DNA from: Ipomoea triloba
Lineage: Eukaryota > Streptophyta > Magnoliopsida > Solanales > Convolvulaceae
DNA length: 64,000 bases
Assembly: GCF_003576645.1 (NCBI RefSeq)
Contig: NC_044916.1
Span: forward strand, 7,584,633 to 7,648,632
Reading direction: 5' to 3'
The position numbers and the translations under genes are program-made. Positions within the stretch are counted from its first letter, which is position 1. Every line of letters starts with the position of its first letter. This document shows, in pieces, positions 1-11,065 of the stretch. The notes beneath the pieces were generated by a model. That model was not told where the DNA came from, did not search any database, and saw nothing but the letters and a program-made list of their open reading frames with translations.

Positions 1-302
1 CATAATATATTTTGTCACAATTACATTTGTTCCTGCCATAATTATAATGTCTCGAATACGCACATATATTTAGTGACAACTTAGATTACGACACTATAAT
101 TCCAATATTAGTGACAACTTATTTGTAACAAATACTTAGTTGACACAATTACCATATTATTCGTGACCAAAAAAAAAGTTATCACAATTATCACAAACAA
201 TAGTGACAAACTATTTTTTTGGTCACAAAAAGAGTATTATTTGTGACTAAATTATGAACTGTCACAAAAGATTTGTCACTAAATGTCGTTATTCTTGTAG
301 TG
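1..302 (-). mobile_element. CACTA (EnSpm) transposon terminus, cut by window edge
   Basis: Read on the minus strand, the element begins CACTACAAGAATAACG at 302, the classic CACTA terminal inverted repeat. The next 300 bases carry many short copies of GTCAC/GTGAC in both orientations, as expected of CACTA subterminal repeats. The other end and the 3-bp target duplication lie outside the window. No transposase is visible. Confidence 0.8.
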
Positions 303-367
303 AGGTCGAATCTTTGATTAATGAGGTCAAAGATTTGACCTATTTATCAGAGATTTGACCCATTAAT

Positions 368-425
368 CAAATATCCGATCCGTCTCATGGATTGAGACCC
401 GCGAGACGGTCTCACACAAGTGTTA
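368..425. repeat. Degenerate end of the GAGACGGTCTCAC MITE family
   Basis: Holds the family end GAGACGGTCTCACACAAGTG, which also bounds the complete copies at 17.4 and 53.9 kb. Only one end is recognisable here. Confidence 0.5.
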
Positions 426-1156
426 CTCAAAAAAATTTAAATTCCACTACTATACAATTTATTGAGATAAAGTACAAATAAGTCATCAAATTATTTGAAA
501 ATTAGCAATTAAGCCAACCAATTAGAAAAAGCTCAAAATTCATACATGAACCTATACACACACATATGTATGTGTATATATTTATTACATATTTTTATAT
601 ATTTATTTATTTTTGTTTTAATTAATTATTTATTTATTTTGATTCCAAATCCTATATATTTACTACCAAATAAAGGGACTTGTTCTACTTAAACTTATTA
701 TCATTACCAAATATTTTATTCCATATTATATATCATTCTAATTCCAATGTTTGAACCAAATTAACACCCAAATTATGAAATATATTCGACGTGCACGCAT
801 GATGTTTTTATGTTAGATCTGAGCACGATACTATGCTTACTCTCCAATAGGTCACCCATCTTGTAAATCAACTAATTGGTGATTAGAGTGTCCATATCGC
901 CATGATTTAATGAAAGAATGTTGAACTCGACCCTCCAATGCGCAGTCCCAACATTTTATAGTGGGAAACAATTCGGCTGCAGCAACAATAGTATGGAAAA
1001 TGACGGATCTTATTATCAAGAATCCATAAACTTTTATTGTTAAAACTCTGTATTATGAAGCTTATTAATGAATTTCCTTTTCTGTTTAAAAAAAAAAATA
1101 AATCAAGAACCCATAAGCTATGAGAAATGTTCAATGGAAGTCAGGCAACTCATGAA
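426..1156. other. AT-rich intergenic DNA, no gene seen
   Basis: Low-complexity AT-rich sequence with no credible coding region. A stretch around 815-870 is faintly 5S-rRNA-like on the minus strand, but too short and diverged to call. The last part probably belongs to the copia remnant that the next hAT element interrupts. Confidence 0.5.
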
Positions 1157-1273
1157 TAGGGGTGTAAACAAATCAAATAATTTTGATTTGATTCGTGATT
1201 TGAATTCGAATATCTCGATTCGAATTCGAATACGAATCAGAATATATTTGATTCGAATAGTATTCGAATATTC

Positions 1274-1314
<41 letters not shown>

Positions 1315-2427
1315 TTTTATACTCCATATTATATCTTTACTTCTAATTTCTACTGTAGGCTGTAGCCCTAAGACCGGCCTTCCATTCTTCCACTCTTCCC
1401 CTCTTCGGACCACCGAGAAATCGCAGATCCGTAGACGGCACTCACGGCAGACCACCTGGGCGACTTCCAGCAAGCAAGCTAGTCTAAGACTCTAAGCAAA
1501 GCTTGTCTGCAACTCTGACCTAGGCAACCTGCGAGTCTGCGACGAAGAAGGTAAATTTTCCCCTCTAAAATTTCCTGCGATGAAGCTGGTCTGTTGGATC
1601 TGTTGGATAAATAGTATTGGAATAAAATTTCCTCTTGATTTGTTAGATAGAATACGCACAGCCGCCACTGCACAGGACAACAGAGGACTCCAAGAATATA
1701 TTTTACTCACGATAGACTTATAGTTAGTGGTGTTTGGTTTTGCTTGTATGTTCTATGAATGCTTTTATAGTGAATTGGGATTGTTTATTTATCGCTGCTA
1801 TTTACATCTTTTTTTTTTTGTTTGGACAGATATGCATCATCTTTTTATTGATCTTCAATTTCAAGATACTTGGTGACCTTTTCAATGCTTTGGTGCTTGA
1901 ATAAGAGAGCAATATTTGGAGGCAGTAGAGGAGCTGAGGGCTGGGTTCAGATTTGTTTGGGACACAGGGCAGGGGCTTGGCTTTGTTTATTTGTTCATTT
2001 GAAGGGGAAAGAGGATGAAGAGTAGGACAGATTCCATTATTGTTGCATTTTTTAATGCAAATTTGTTATGTAAATTATGAATTGATTGCTTATTTATTTT
2101 GATGTTCCGTTATTAGTCTTTGATGTAAAAATTTTACATATAGTTTTATAATATAAAATTTTATGCTATTTAAATTTAAATTTTTATTACATTATATTAC
2201 ATTTTATTTAATTTTTTGGAGAATTTGAAAAGAAAAATTGAGTTAGGCATTTCGAACTCGAATATTCGAGTCGAATCCAATATATTCGAATAATGTGATC
2301 GAATCGAATACGAATCAAATTTAAGATTCGAATATTAATCGAATACGAATTCGAATACTTATCAATATAGTCGAATTCGAATCGAATAGTGAGATATTTG
2401 ACTCGATTCGATTCGTTTACATCCCTA
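1157..2427. mobile_element. Non-autonomous hAT element (1271 bp) with 8-bp target duplication
   Basis: Termini TAGGGGTGTAAACAAATC and, as reverse complement of the right end, TAGGGATGTAAACGAATC form an imperfect inverted repeat. The element is flanked on both sides by CTCATGAA (1149-1156 and 2428-2435), the 8-bp target duplication typical of hAT transposons. Subterminal regions are rich in GAATTCGAAT-type palindromes. No transposase is present, so it needed a partner in trans. A TA microsatellite lies at about 1277-1310. It interrupts a copia-derived sequence. Confidence 0.85.
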
Positions 2428-2830
2428 CTCATGAATGGGAAAGAGAGAGTCAGTATTGTGAAAGAGTCTGTCATTACCCTTTCCACTATGGAGGTAGAAT
2501 TTGTAGCAAGCTTTGAGGCTACAGATTCAAATCATCACGGTTGCGCAATTTCATTTTTGGTTTTGGTCATTGTCGACACTATAGCCAAACCATTGAGGAT
2601 TCATTATGATAATGCGGCAACTGTGTTCTTCTCAAAGAACGACAGATATACTAGAGGTGTCAAGTACATGGATTTGAAATTTCTGTCTGTTAAGGAGAAG
2701 GTACAAAATCAAAAGGAGTATCAATAGTGCATCTTTGGCACCGATCTTGTGATCACGGATCCGTTGACTAAGTGATTGGCGCCCAAAACCTTCATTGGCC
2801 ATGTTGGTAAAATTGGGCATACTGGTAAAG
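2428..2830 (+). pseudogene. Ty1/copia polyprotein remnant, RNase H C-terminus
   Basis: The plus frame from 2434 encodes residues resembling the C-terminal RNase H of copia Pol: LSTMEVEFVAS, then IHYDNAATVFFSKND, then a diverged version of the 'AKH-to-VKE' segment. A frameshift near 2726 moves the reading to VHLGTDLVITDPLTK, the usual end of copia polyproteins. Reverse transcriptase, integrase and gag are absent here. The hAT element at 1157-2427 cuts it on the left. The matching non-coding tail and LTR follow at 2831-3936. It is clearly decayed. Confidence 0.85.
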
Positions 2831-3225
2831 TCCTTGTATAACGGTTAATCCTGTCATACATGTATGGATTTATGTTTGATTAGCACATTGCGATGTTGAT
2901 ACTCTTAGATATCTATTCATGTTTTGATTTTGTTATTGTTGATGTTGATCACTTATTTATGCATAATTCAAAAGTGATAACATTAGTCTTATTTAGTTAA
3001 GACATAAGGAATAAGGTTATTTCGAATTTTGACCTTATTATTATGGTTCGAATTCTTATTAACTGTGATACATGGAAGGGAGCAGGACGCTATGTCAGGC
3101 CTGTGACCGCCATGATTCGGTTAGTAAAGTTCGATGAGGTTCTGACTTCTACATTTTCATATTAAGTGAGCTCAAATTAAGGATTGAAAATGTAAAGTCA
3201 TACTTATATGAATCAAGTGGGAGAA

Positions 3226-3373
3226 TGTTAGAAATAATTTATTCTTAACGTTGATTCATATAATAAAGGTGTCATGCTTATATGAATCAAGTGGGAGACT
3301 GTTAGAAATAATTATTTCCTAACATTGATTTATATAATAAAGGTTGTAATTCCATAAGGGACTCACGTTGATG
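3226..3373 (+). repeat. 74-bp tandem duplication spanning the copia polypurine tract and LTR start
   Basis: AAGTGGGAGAATGTTAGAAA and AAGTGGGAGACTGTTAGAAA occur with LTR-start TGTTAG at 3226 and 3300, a period of 74 bp. The surrounding bases match along the whole unit. The second copy leads into the full LTR. Confidence 0.75.
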
Positions 3374-3936
3374 ATTAGTGATGTATAAAGGCGGAATTAC
3401 TAGATGAAATTCCCTCCCTCTCATTCTGTTAAAATTTAAGTTTATAAAGGTTAAAAGATGTATAATGGAAAAAGGATATGGGTTCTCCTAAAAGGAGGTT
3501 TCACATTCCTATAGGGATTTATATTCCTGAAAGGAGGTTTCCCATTCCTCTTGAAAAAGAGGGTTTCTTATCACATCTATAAATACCCAAGAAAACTCTA
3601 GGGACAATATGGTTTTTCAATCATAGGTTTCCAGTCTCTGAGTTTTCTAGTCTCCGTATCATCAGGAGGTGATTAAGGCATACAGATCAGAGAGGTGAAG
3701 CATTCTTGATTATTCAGGTTAGAAGCATTCTTGATTATTCAGGTTAGAGATTACATCTTCAATGGGATCAAGTAAGTCTTTATCTTTATTCTTGTTTTAA
3801 TTAAAGATCCATAATCATGAACATTGTTTAATTGATTAATTTTATTTACATGTGGTTCATTATTATTTGTGCTTTCGCATTCAAGTTATAAGGGCATAAA
3901 GATTTTTAATTAACATTTGGTATTTATTTCCTAACA
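3300..3936 (+). mobile_element. Copia 3' LTR (637 bp)
   Basis: Begins TGTTAGAAATAATTATTTCC and ends ATTTCCTAACA, so TGTTAG pairs with CTAACA at the two ends. A purine-rich tract, AAGTGGGAGAC, lies immediately upstream, and the RNase H remnant lies 0.5 kb before it in the same orientation. No 5' LTR is visible upstream, so the element is 5'-truncated or rearranged. Confidence 0.8.
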
Positions 3937-4310
3937 AGTATAATCAATCTTCCCAAATTAAAGTCCTTGAAACTGGTGATCAAAGAAAGGCAGCCAATGG
4001 AGTTTCTTAAATAGCTAGGTTTTGGTTTTGCTGCGCTTAGCTTAATCTAGGGTGGAAAAAAAAAATCAACAACATGATTGTGATTATTTTCTAAGTTCAT
4101 GGTTGAATTTAGATTTTTTGAATTTGAATTGAATTTGGTGGCTTAATTGCTACTTCGTATTTCTCAAATAGTTAGATGGCTTGTTTTAATTTTTTTTTTT
4201 TTTTTAAATTGACTCATTGAATAACTATTTCATATATCATAATATTATATGATATTTTAATTATTTTTAAAAATTATTAGATATAGTACTACTGACTCTG
4301 TTACAATGTA

Positions 4311-4490
4311 ATATCTGTTCATAGCTACTTTCTCAATCTATTGAAGTACAAAGAGTCACAATGTAGTATCGTCACCTTCGCTCGAACCCACTCCCTTCCA
4401 TGTGGGTGTATTATAGCACAAAGAGTGAATCGTCACCTTCACTGAGGCTCGAACCCACTTCCTTCCATATGGATGTATTATATGATATAT
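4311..4490 (-). mobile_element. Decayed tRNA-derived SINE, partly duplicated
   Basis: On the minus strand this resembles the box-B half and 3' body of the SINE at 25.9 kb: GGGTTCGAGC, then an AAAGAGT-like spacer, then GAGAAAGTAGCTATGAACAG. The box-B part occurs twice in tandem (about 4377-4401 and 4436-4471). No box A is left. Confidence 0.5.
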
Positions 4491-4494
4491 ACCT

Positions 4495-4683
4495 GGCATG
4501 GAGCCATGGACTAAAAACAAACAGTATTACAGTCTAAAACGTCTGAGAACTGGGAATTAGGGGGCATGGAGCCATGGACTAAAAACAAACAGCGTCTGAG
4601 AACTGGGAATTAGGGGGCATGGAGCCATGGACTAAAAACAAACAGTATTACAGTCTAAAACGTCTGAGAACTGGGAATTAGGG
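4495..4683. repeat. Three-unit tandem duplication (68, 53 and 68 bp)
   Basis: Units start GGCATGGAGCCATGGAC at 4495, 4563 and 4616 and end GGGAATTAGGG. The middle unit lacks the 15 bp TATTACAGTCTAAAA that units 1 and 3 share. Near identity suggests a recent event. The array stops 40 bp before the tRNA gene. Confidence 0.9.
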
Positions 4684-4709
4684 AAATGAAATAATTGTTC
4701 AAGCACAGT

Positions 4710-4714
4710 AAAAA
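4710..4714 (-). terminator. Pol III T-run terminator of tRNA-Gln
   Basis: Five consecutive T on the minus strand, 10 bp after the tRNA 3' end. Confidence 0.6.
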
Positions 4715-4723
4715 CAATTAAAG

Positions 4724-4795
4724 AGGTCCCACCGGGAGTTGAACCCAGGTCGTTGGATTCAAAGTCCAAAATGCTAACCACTACACCATGGAACC
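4724..4795 (-). tRNA. trnQ-UUG: tRNA-Gln (anticodon UUG)
   Basis: A 72-nt cloverleaf on the minus strand. The acceptor stem pairs GGTTCCA with TGGGACC (one G-T). The D arm contains TAGTGGTTAG, serving as internal box A. The anticodon stem is TTGGA/TCCAA around loop CTTTGAA, giving anticodon TTG. The T arm is CTGGG/CCCGG around TTCAACT, serving as box B. There is no intron and no encoded CCA. Downstream on the minus strand a run of five T (4714-4710) fits a Pol III terminator. The fold is complete, so it may be functional, though a tRNA pseudogene cannot be excluded. Confidence 0.92.
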
Positions 4796-6297
4796 AGTAT
4801 GCTTTAGTATTAAAGCTAATATTCATTTTATAATTACGATTTGAATTACATATTTAAGATTTTAAGCTGTGAGGAAATGTTCTTGAGTTTGGTTATGCTA
4901 TGATGCAAAAAACTAACTGATGATAAATTGATAAGTAATAAAGCACCACTAATCTTCATGTGCTTTTCTTTTCTCTCACAATAATACAATTAAAATGATA
5001 CAAATATTCTATTTTTAAACAGTTTTCATACTTTTTAAAAAGTAAACTAATAGTGCATAGTATAAATATTGAACTTGCATTGCTAATAATTTACTTAAAA
5101 AGAAGGATTTTGCAGCTTCGTTTATTTAAATGCGGTAAGTGATTAATTTTGTGCGTGAATATGGTTAATTTGCAAGTAAATAAATAGGTAAAGATAAATA
5201 GAGAGATTTTTATAACGGCCGGTTCAGAAAATCCTCTATTCCACTATTCTCGTGTAGTCTATGGAAGAATTTAAGATGTATTATTACAAAGTAAAAGTGG
5301 AGAGCGTTTCAGAAGGACAATCACAAAGTTCCCTAGCTACATGCTCAACTCTTCAATGATAGTCCTTGGGAATAGATGTATCACCTAGCAATTGGTCTCA
5401 CTATTTGACTTTTCTGTTGCAAGGATCTTTCACCAAGTCCCCTTGAGTGTTGAGTCTCCAATTAAATTCCTCATGAATGAAAGTTGTGGTGCTGGATACC
5501 TTGAATCTTGATGATTCAAGTTGGAGCTAAGAACAATGAGTTTATCTTGAAAGCTTGATTATTTCTCTTAAAAAACTAGATGTTCATGCTAAGAATGTGA
5601 AAGTTGAAGAAAATTATTCTTCAAGCTGCTTCTAGGTTACCCTTTTACACTGAGCAACATTTGCCTTGGAGAGATTTGAACAACTTCAAATGTTACTGAT
5701 GGCGCATATATATATAGTAAGGAGCAGCTGTGTCCAAAAGCTGGCTATATATATCCCTTAAAATCTGTTGCTTCTTCAATTCATAACTTTGGCGTGAAAG
5801 TCTCCATTTTGTAGGAAAATTATTGTGTTTAGATTATTTAGACCATTTTGCTAAGTTGTCAGTATATTTTATATCCTTCTTGATATCCTAGTCTATGGCT
5901 TCTTCATAAGTCGATCCGAGTGAGTTAGTTAATTGGTACACTCTAACATTCTAAAAAGTAATACAGTTCTGCTACTCCAGATATCCTAGTCTATTTTGAC
6001 TGATATTTGAGTTAGTTAATTGGTACACTCTAACATTCTGAAAAGTAATACAGTTTCACCACTTGAACTACCCTATTCAGTTATGTAGAAGAGTTTTGAC
6101 TTAATTTCATCCACTCATTTTGAGAGAGAGAAAAACCAAGATCATGCATGCAATATTCTTTGAACTTTAATTTTTCCTTTGAATTTCACAGGCATGACCA
6201 AACAAATAAACTGGGCCAGTACTCGAGAAATAATCATCTGGTAAATGAATGTATGAGAGGTCCAATATTTGAGACTTTATTGGACTCAAATTTTACA
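4796..6297. other. Intergenic DNA, no gene seen; local duplication at 5.93-6.05 kb
   Basis: No coding region is supported. A segment with GTTAGTTAATTGGTACACTC followed by TAACATTCT occurs twice (about 5926-5975 and 6010-6055), a local duplication. The part from about 5270 to 5960 has the look of retrotransposon LTR sequence, but no termini could be fixed. Confidence 0.4.
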
Positions 6298-6360
6298 ATA
6301 GTGATACCATGGACCCGGGTGCACCTTACAAGGTGGATCCGCGTCCACGGAATAAATTGT
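6298..6360. repeat. Hairpin of the CCATGGAC...TTACAAGGTGGA MITE family
   Basis: ATACCATGGACCCGGGTGC is followed by CTTACAAGGTGGATC and GCGTCCACGG, forming a palindromic unit. Related units occur at 24.92, 25.2, 48.24 and 57.97 kb. Confidence 0.45.
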
Positions 6361-6485
6361 CCAAATTTTATGACTTCAACCAAGTTTGAATGCTTTTTCT
6401 CTCTATATAATCTCTATTTATTTATTTTTCTCTCTATTTAAACTCCACAAACCTTATACAGTAATCCGAGAAGTACATGTAGTGT

Positions 6486-7060
6486 TTTTTTTTGGGGGGT
6501 CAAAATCAATTAAGACCCATCTTGAGAATGAATGTTGCTAGATTCTTGATAGTATATATGCTGAAGTGAGATTACAACTTATGGTGATGGATCCTATCCA
6601 TCAATGAATAAGGTCTATGCTAAGATTTCTCTGCAAGATAGGCAAAATACAGCCAATGCAAATGATCAGCTGTTAGTTGTTGGAAACAGTTGCATATATG
6701 GTAGAAAAATTTTCAACATTTGCTTAATTCAAGAATACATGGGTTGCAGATGATTAATGGTTTGGCTACGGAGGTTAATGGATTTTATTACTTAGAAAGA
6801 CCAATTTTCTATTGCATTTATCAGTAAACTCTAGGAAAAGCATTGTCAAAACTAAGAGAGAAAACAAAATTTGCAGGAAAAAGAAGTTGCAATGAAGTTG
6901 CAAACTAATTAACTTCAAAAGGGGAAGTAGCAAAATCTTCAAAACATCAAAATTAACCAACATCACAAACGAAATAAAATCAAATCAAACTCTCAATCAA
7001 GTACAATTGGAATGAATCAATCCCCATAATTTGCTCCCTTCTTGCATAATCTCGGTCTCT
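6486..7060. repeat. Shared RLK 3'-flank block with copia gag-like remnant (copy 1)
   Basis: The same sequence lies downstream of RLK copies 2 and 4 (20.3-21.0 and 61.2-61.9 kb). Its first half keeps words of a UBN2-type copia gag, 'AKISLQDRQNTANA' and a diverged NEATRFL-like stretch, on the plus strand, broken by stops and shifts. The second half is the non-coding RLK 3' flank. Confidence 0.6.
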
Positions 7061-7277
7061 GATTTGCTAATTGGATTGTTGACGTTGTAAACTCCACTGC
7101 TACCTTACTGTATACAGCCGGCCTGCTCTAACTTTCGTAGATCGACATGGTAGTATGACATCAACCAATATTGAATATGGCATGAAACAAAAACATTACA
7201 GTAATAAATAAGTATAAATGACCAATAGAAGAAAATTTTCAATGCACTAATTTAAAGACCATAACAAATGAATTATC

Positions 7278-10200
7278 TCACCGAGGAATGGTCCTATTGT
7301 CTCTCAGTTCCACAAGGGTGTCTTTGATTGAATGCAACTCCTTGACGGCATTGCCAATGGTCATTCTGTCCCTAGGTAACTCCATGGAACAAGCTATTCC
7401 AATCCTAAAAATTGATACAAGGCATTCTATTATCTGGTTATGAAGTAGAAGGCTTCTAGGTGTTGCATTAGCTTCTTTGTGGAATAACTTTGGATCCACA
7501 ATCTCAATGACTTGCTCATGCATGCTCATTCTAACATAGTTATGAAGAGTTAAGCCATTATTGAAGATATCACCGGTGGGACTTTTACTAGTAAACATTT
7601 CTAGCAAAAGGATCCCATAGCTATACATATCACCAAATGTTGACAAATCACTTCCCATCCCATACTCTGAAAAAAATTCAAATTCAAGCATTAGTAGTCT
7701 TTCACCAAAAGTTATATATATATACTCTAAAAGTTTTTATGTTTAGTGAGAATTGATTCTCTCTTAAAAGTTTCAAGTTGTGAATATCTAAAACTCTCTC
7801 AGATAAATGATCAACTAAATTTAGAAAGGAGAATAGCCTACCTGGAGCTGCATATCCAATAGTCCCTTTAATTCCCATAGATGAACTCACTTGGTTAGAT
7901 GAAGATGCAAGTGTAACTTCCGTGTGAAGAAACTTTGCTAATCCAAAATCAGCCACGTGAGCAACTAAGTCTCCATCCAACAAAATATTGCTTGGCTTCA
8001 AATCACAATGTACTAAACCTGTCTCCAATTGATTATGAAGATAATCAAGTGCATTTGCAACATCAATTGCAATATTTACCCTCTGTAACAAGTTCAGACT
8101 CTTTGAATCATTATTCTCTCCTGTGTCTTTTGAGTGATTGTCCAACCAATTATCCAGACTACCATTGATCATATACTCATAAACAATGGCCAAGAAGTCA
8201 TTACCCTCATGGTCGATGCTACAACAAGTGGTCAAAACTTTTACCAAGTTTCGGTGCTTAATTTGCCTCAATGCTTCACATTCCGCCAAAAAGCTCTTTG
8301 ATGCTCCTCTCACTTGAAGCTTGAAGACTTTAATTGCAACTATTTCCAAACTACCATCAAGAATGCCTTTGTAAACAGTGCTGAAGTTTCCAAATCCAAT
8401 TATGCTGGATTTAGAAAATTCATTAGTTGCCTTCTGGATATTCCAATATGACAACTTTGGCATGAACTCTGTTGTTGCATCCAACTTTAAAGGCTGCTTG
8501 TTCTTCTGCTTGTAAATGAACAAAATGAGAGCCACAATTATCAGCAGAATCAAAGTCCCACTTGACAATAAAATTGCCAACTTTTGAATATGGGACAAAT
8601 GTTGTCTTTCCCCTTCTCTTAGGCATGTTGACAACCCACATTGTGGAATACCTCCACAAAGGTTGTTACCAACCACCTCAACTTCAGTCTTGTTTTTTAA
8701 AATCCCTTCAGTTGGTATCTCACCTTCCAAATGGTTAAATGATAAATTCAATCGCTTCAAGTACTGAAGTTTACCTAGAAATTCTGGTATTTTTCCTGTG
8801 AGGTTATTACAGGATAGATCTAAAATTTCAAGGCTTTTTAAAGAAGTGAAAGAAGGAGGGATAACTCCATGGAAAAGATTATGATTGATGTTGAGTTCAA
8901 TTAAGCTACTCAGTGCACCAATGGTACTTGGAAGTTTGCCTAAGAACATGTTGTTTGAGAGGTTTAGTGACACCAAATTTTTGAACCCGCCAATCTCTAC
9001 AGGAAGAGGACCTGTAAAGTGATTGTGAGAGAGGTCTAGATGCACAAGTGATGTGAGGATAACTTTGGAAAAATTTCCTCGGAGTTTGTTTCTGGATAGA
9101 TCTAATTCTAACAAATACTTTAACTTTTCAAAACTTATCGGTATAGTACCTTGCAACTCATTGAATGGTAGGTAAAGCCTACTAAGAAAGGACAGATTTC
9201 CCAATGAAATTGGAATCTCACCAAACAATTTGTTTCCTTCAAGGTCTAAAACGATGAGCTATTGAAGGCTTCCCCATGAGCTTGGAATAGTACCGCCTAG
9301 CTGGTTTTCTGATAAGACTAGGAGTTGTAAGTTAACAAGAAGATGAATTTCACTGGGAATAGTACCACTAATGACATTTTCTGCAATGTAAAAATCCTCA
9401 AGACTCGAAAAGTTTGCTATGAATCTGGACAAAACCCCTCCAAAATTACAGTTATCAAGAAGCAGGACCACTAGTGTAGTAGTACTATTGAGAAGAGATG
9501 ACATGAAATCCAAATCAGTGGATTTTCCATTACCAAGTGGATTGTCATCAAGTGAAAGAAGTTTTAGTCTAAGTCCACTAAATGACGGTACCCCTCCATA
9601 AAAATCATTATGACGAACATCAAAATGGTTTAGTGCTGTGGCATTTGACATTGATATAGGAAGTCGTCCTCTTAAAAGATTACCACCAATAAGAAACTTC
9701 TCTAGATTTGGAAGGGTAGAGCCTAAATTTGAAGGAACATATCCCTCAAGTTTATTGTCTTGTGCATCAAAACGTAACAATGATGAGAGATTGAAAATGG
9801 ATATGGGAATGGTAGAAGTCAGGCAGTTTTTATGTACAGAAATAGTAAAAACTTTCTGCAGGCATCCAAAAGAAGTAGGAATTTTTCCCTTGAAATTATT
9901 TCCACCAAAAGAAAGTACCTTGAGTGATGAAAAATTGCCTATGTAAGCAGGTATCTCTCCCGTCAAGTGGTTTGTGAAAACTGAAAGGTACTCAAGTTTG
10001 GACAATGATCGGAACTCCAAAGGAAATGTACCCGTTAGATTATTGTTTCCCAAATAAAAATCTGTTAGACTAACACAATGTGAAAGGTTTTTTGGAATTG
10101 TACCTGAAAATACATTACGTTCCAGATCCAACAGACTTAATCTTCTAAGTCTACCCATCGCTTTAGGAATTATACCTGCTAGAGTGTTGTTGTAAAGAAT

Positions 10201-10491
10201 CAATTCTCTAAGAAAACTCAAATTCCCAATTGCAGGGGACAAAGAGACTTGCAGGTTGCTCGACTCCAAATCGATTTTTACAACTCGTTGGTGTTTGCGA
10301 GCACAAGTTATTCCAACCCAATTACAGAAATGGGTAGACTCATTCCATGATTGAAGAGGCAGAGAATCTCCGATCATATTGGCCTTGAATGAAAGCAATG
10401 CTGTGTGATCAGAAACATTTCCGGGCAGGGAGAAGGAAGCTTTGCAGAGGAAGGCAAATATGGAATAAAAACAAAATAGGGAAGAGCTCAT
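7278..10491 (-). pseudogene. LRR receptor-like kinase copy 1 (subfamily XII), one nonsense codon
   Basis: Minus strand, two exons (10491-7842 and 7666-7278). The 175-bp intron 7841-7667 has GT/AG borders and splits a Glu codon in the conserved AAP-EYGMGSD motif. Read through, it would be 1012 residues: signal peptide (MSSSLFCFY start), LRRNT with the NWVG motif, about 20 LRRs, membrane span, and a kinase with GFGNFSTVYKG, VAIK, HCDLKPSNILLD and DFG. HCD instead of HRD makes it a non-RD kinase, as in plant pattern-recognition receptors such as FLS2 and XA21. TAG at 9261-9259 replaces the Arg/Gln codon of the paralogs at about codon 411, mid-LRR, so only a short secreted ectodomain could be made. 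Everything after it is still in frame, which points to recent loss or a sequencing error. The ATG at 10491 is the first in-frame ATG and is conserved in copies 2 and 3. Confidence 0.9.
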
Positions 10492-10533
10492 TTTGTGGAC
10501 TGAGTGCACTGGGACTGGGTGGAAAGATGAGAG

Positions 10534-10543
10534 TATATATAGA
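10534..10543 (-). promoter_or_regulatory. TATA box of RLK copy 1
   Basis: CTATATATAC on the minus strand, 43 bp before the ATG. The same box, preceded by GAGCTC and followed by a conserved leader (GTGCACTGGGACTGGGTGG read on the plus strand), stands before copies 2 and 3. Copy 1 lacks about 20 bp of leader that the others have. Confidence 0.65.
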
Positions 10544-10670
10544 GCTCAAGAATACGTAAATGTACAAAAATACCCATTGGGAAAACCTTAATCGTATTTT
10601 TGGTGAACATATTCACTGACTTTAGCCTCTTGTCTAAACGTTGTGTTACAACTTAGAAAGCAAGAGTATG

Positions 10671-11065
10671 TTGCTGCCTTTCACCAAAGATCTGACTTCT
10701 TCTACCACCCCAAAACAGCGGAGGCAATCGCAATAAGAGAGGCGCTCAAATGGCTCAAGTCCTTGAATTTCCAATCCATTATTATTGAGTACGATGCCAA
10801 GCTTGTAATTAACGGTCTAAAGGACCAACCTTGCATTACCTCCTTTGATCTTATCCTTCAGGACATTAGATACTTAGCTAGTGATCTTTTAGACATTAGC
10901 TTTATGTTTGCTAAACGATCCGCGAATAGAGCTGCTCATCATCTAGCTAGGACAGCTTTACTCACTGCCGATCGTAGGGAATGGAGATTTGTCCCTCCTT
11001 CGTCCCTTCTTCATGTACTTTCTTCTGATATTTAATCCATTATGCAGTTTACGTTCAAAAAAAAG
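10671..11065 (+). mobile_element. 5'-truncated LINE insertion with RNase H domain and target duplication
   Basis: The open frame to the TAA at 11033 encodes about 120 residues of a reverse-transcriptase-associated RNase H domain (RVT_3 type): TAEAIAIREALKWLK, IIIEYDAKLVINGL, then FAKRSANRAAHHLAR. A short A-rich tail follows. AAAGCAAGAGTATG (10657-10670) and AAAGTAAGAGTATG (11066-11079) flank the insertion as a 14-bp target duplication with one difference. The missing 5' part fits incomplete target-primed reverse transcription. It sits 180 bp upstream of RLK copy 1 in the opposite orientation. Confidence 0.85.

Noticed and set aside
815..870. 5S-rRNA-like GATGGGTGACC text on the minus strand
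   Set aside because: Only about 20 bases resemble 5S rRNA; internal control regions and length are absent. A 5S-derived SINE is possible but unsupported.
6148..6441. 97-codon plus-strand frame
   Set aside because: It crosses a MITE hairpin and AT-rich DNA, with no recognised domain and no paralog.
7935..8168. 77-codon plus-strand frame repeated opposite each RLK kinase exon
   Set aside because: It is antisense to the conserved HCDLKPSN region and is kept only because the kinase sequence is.
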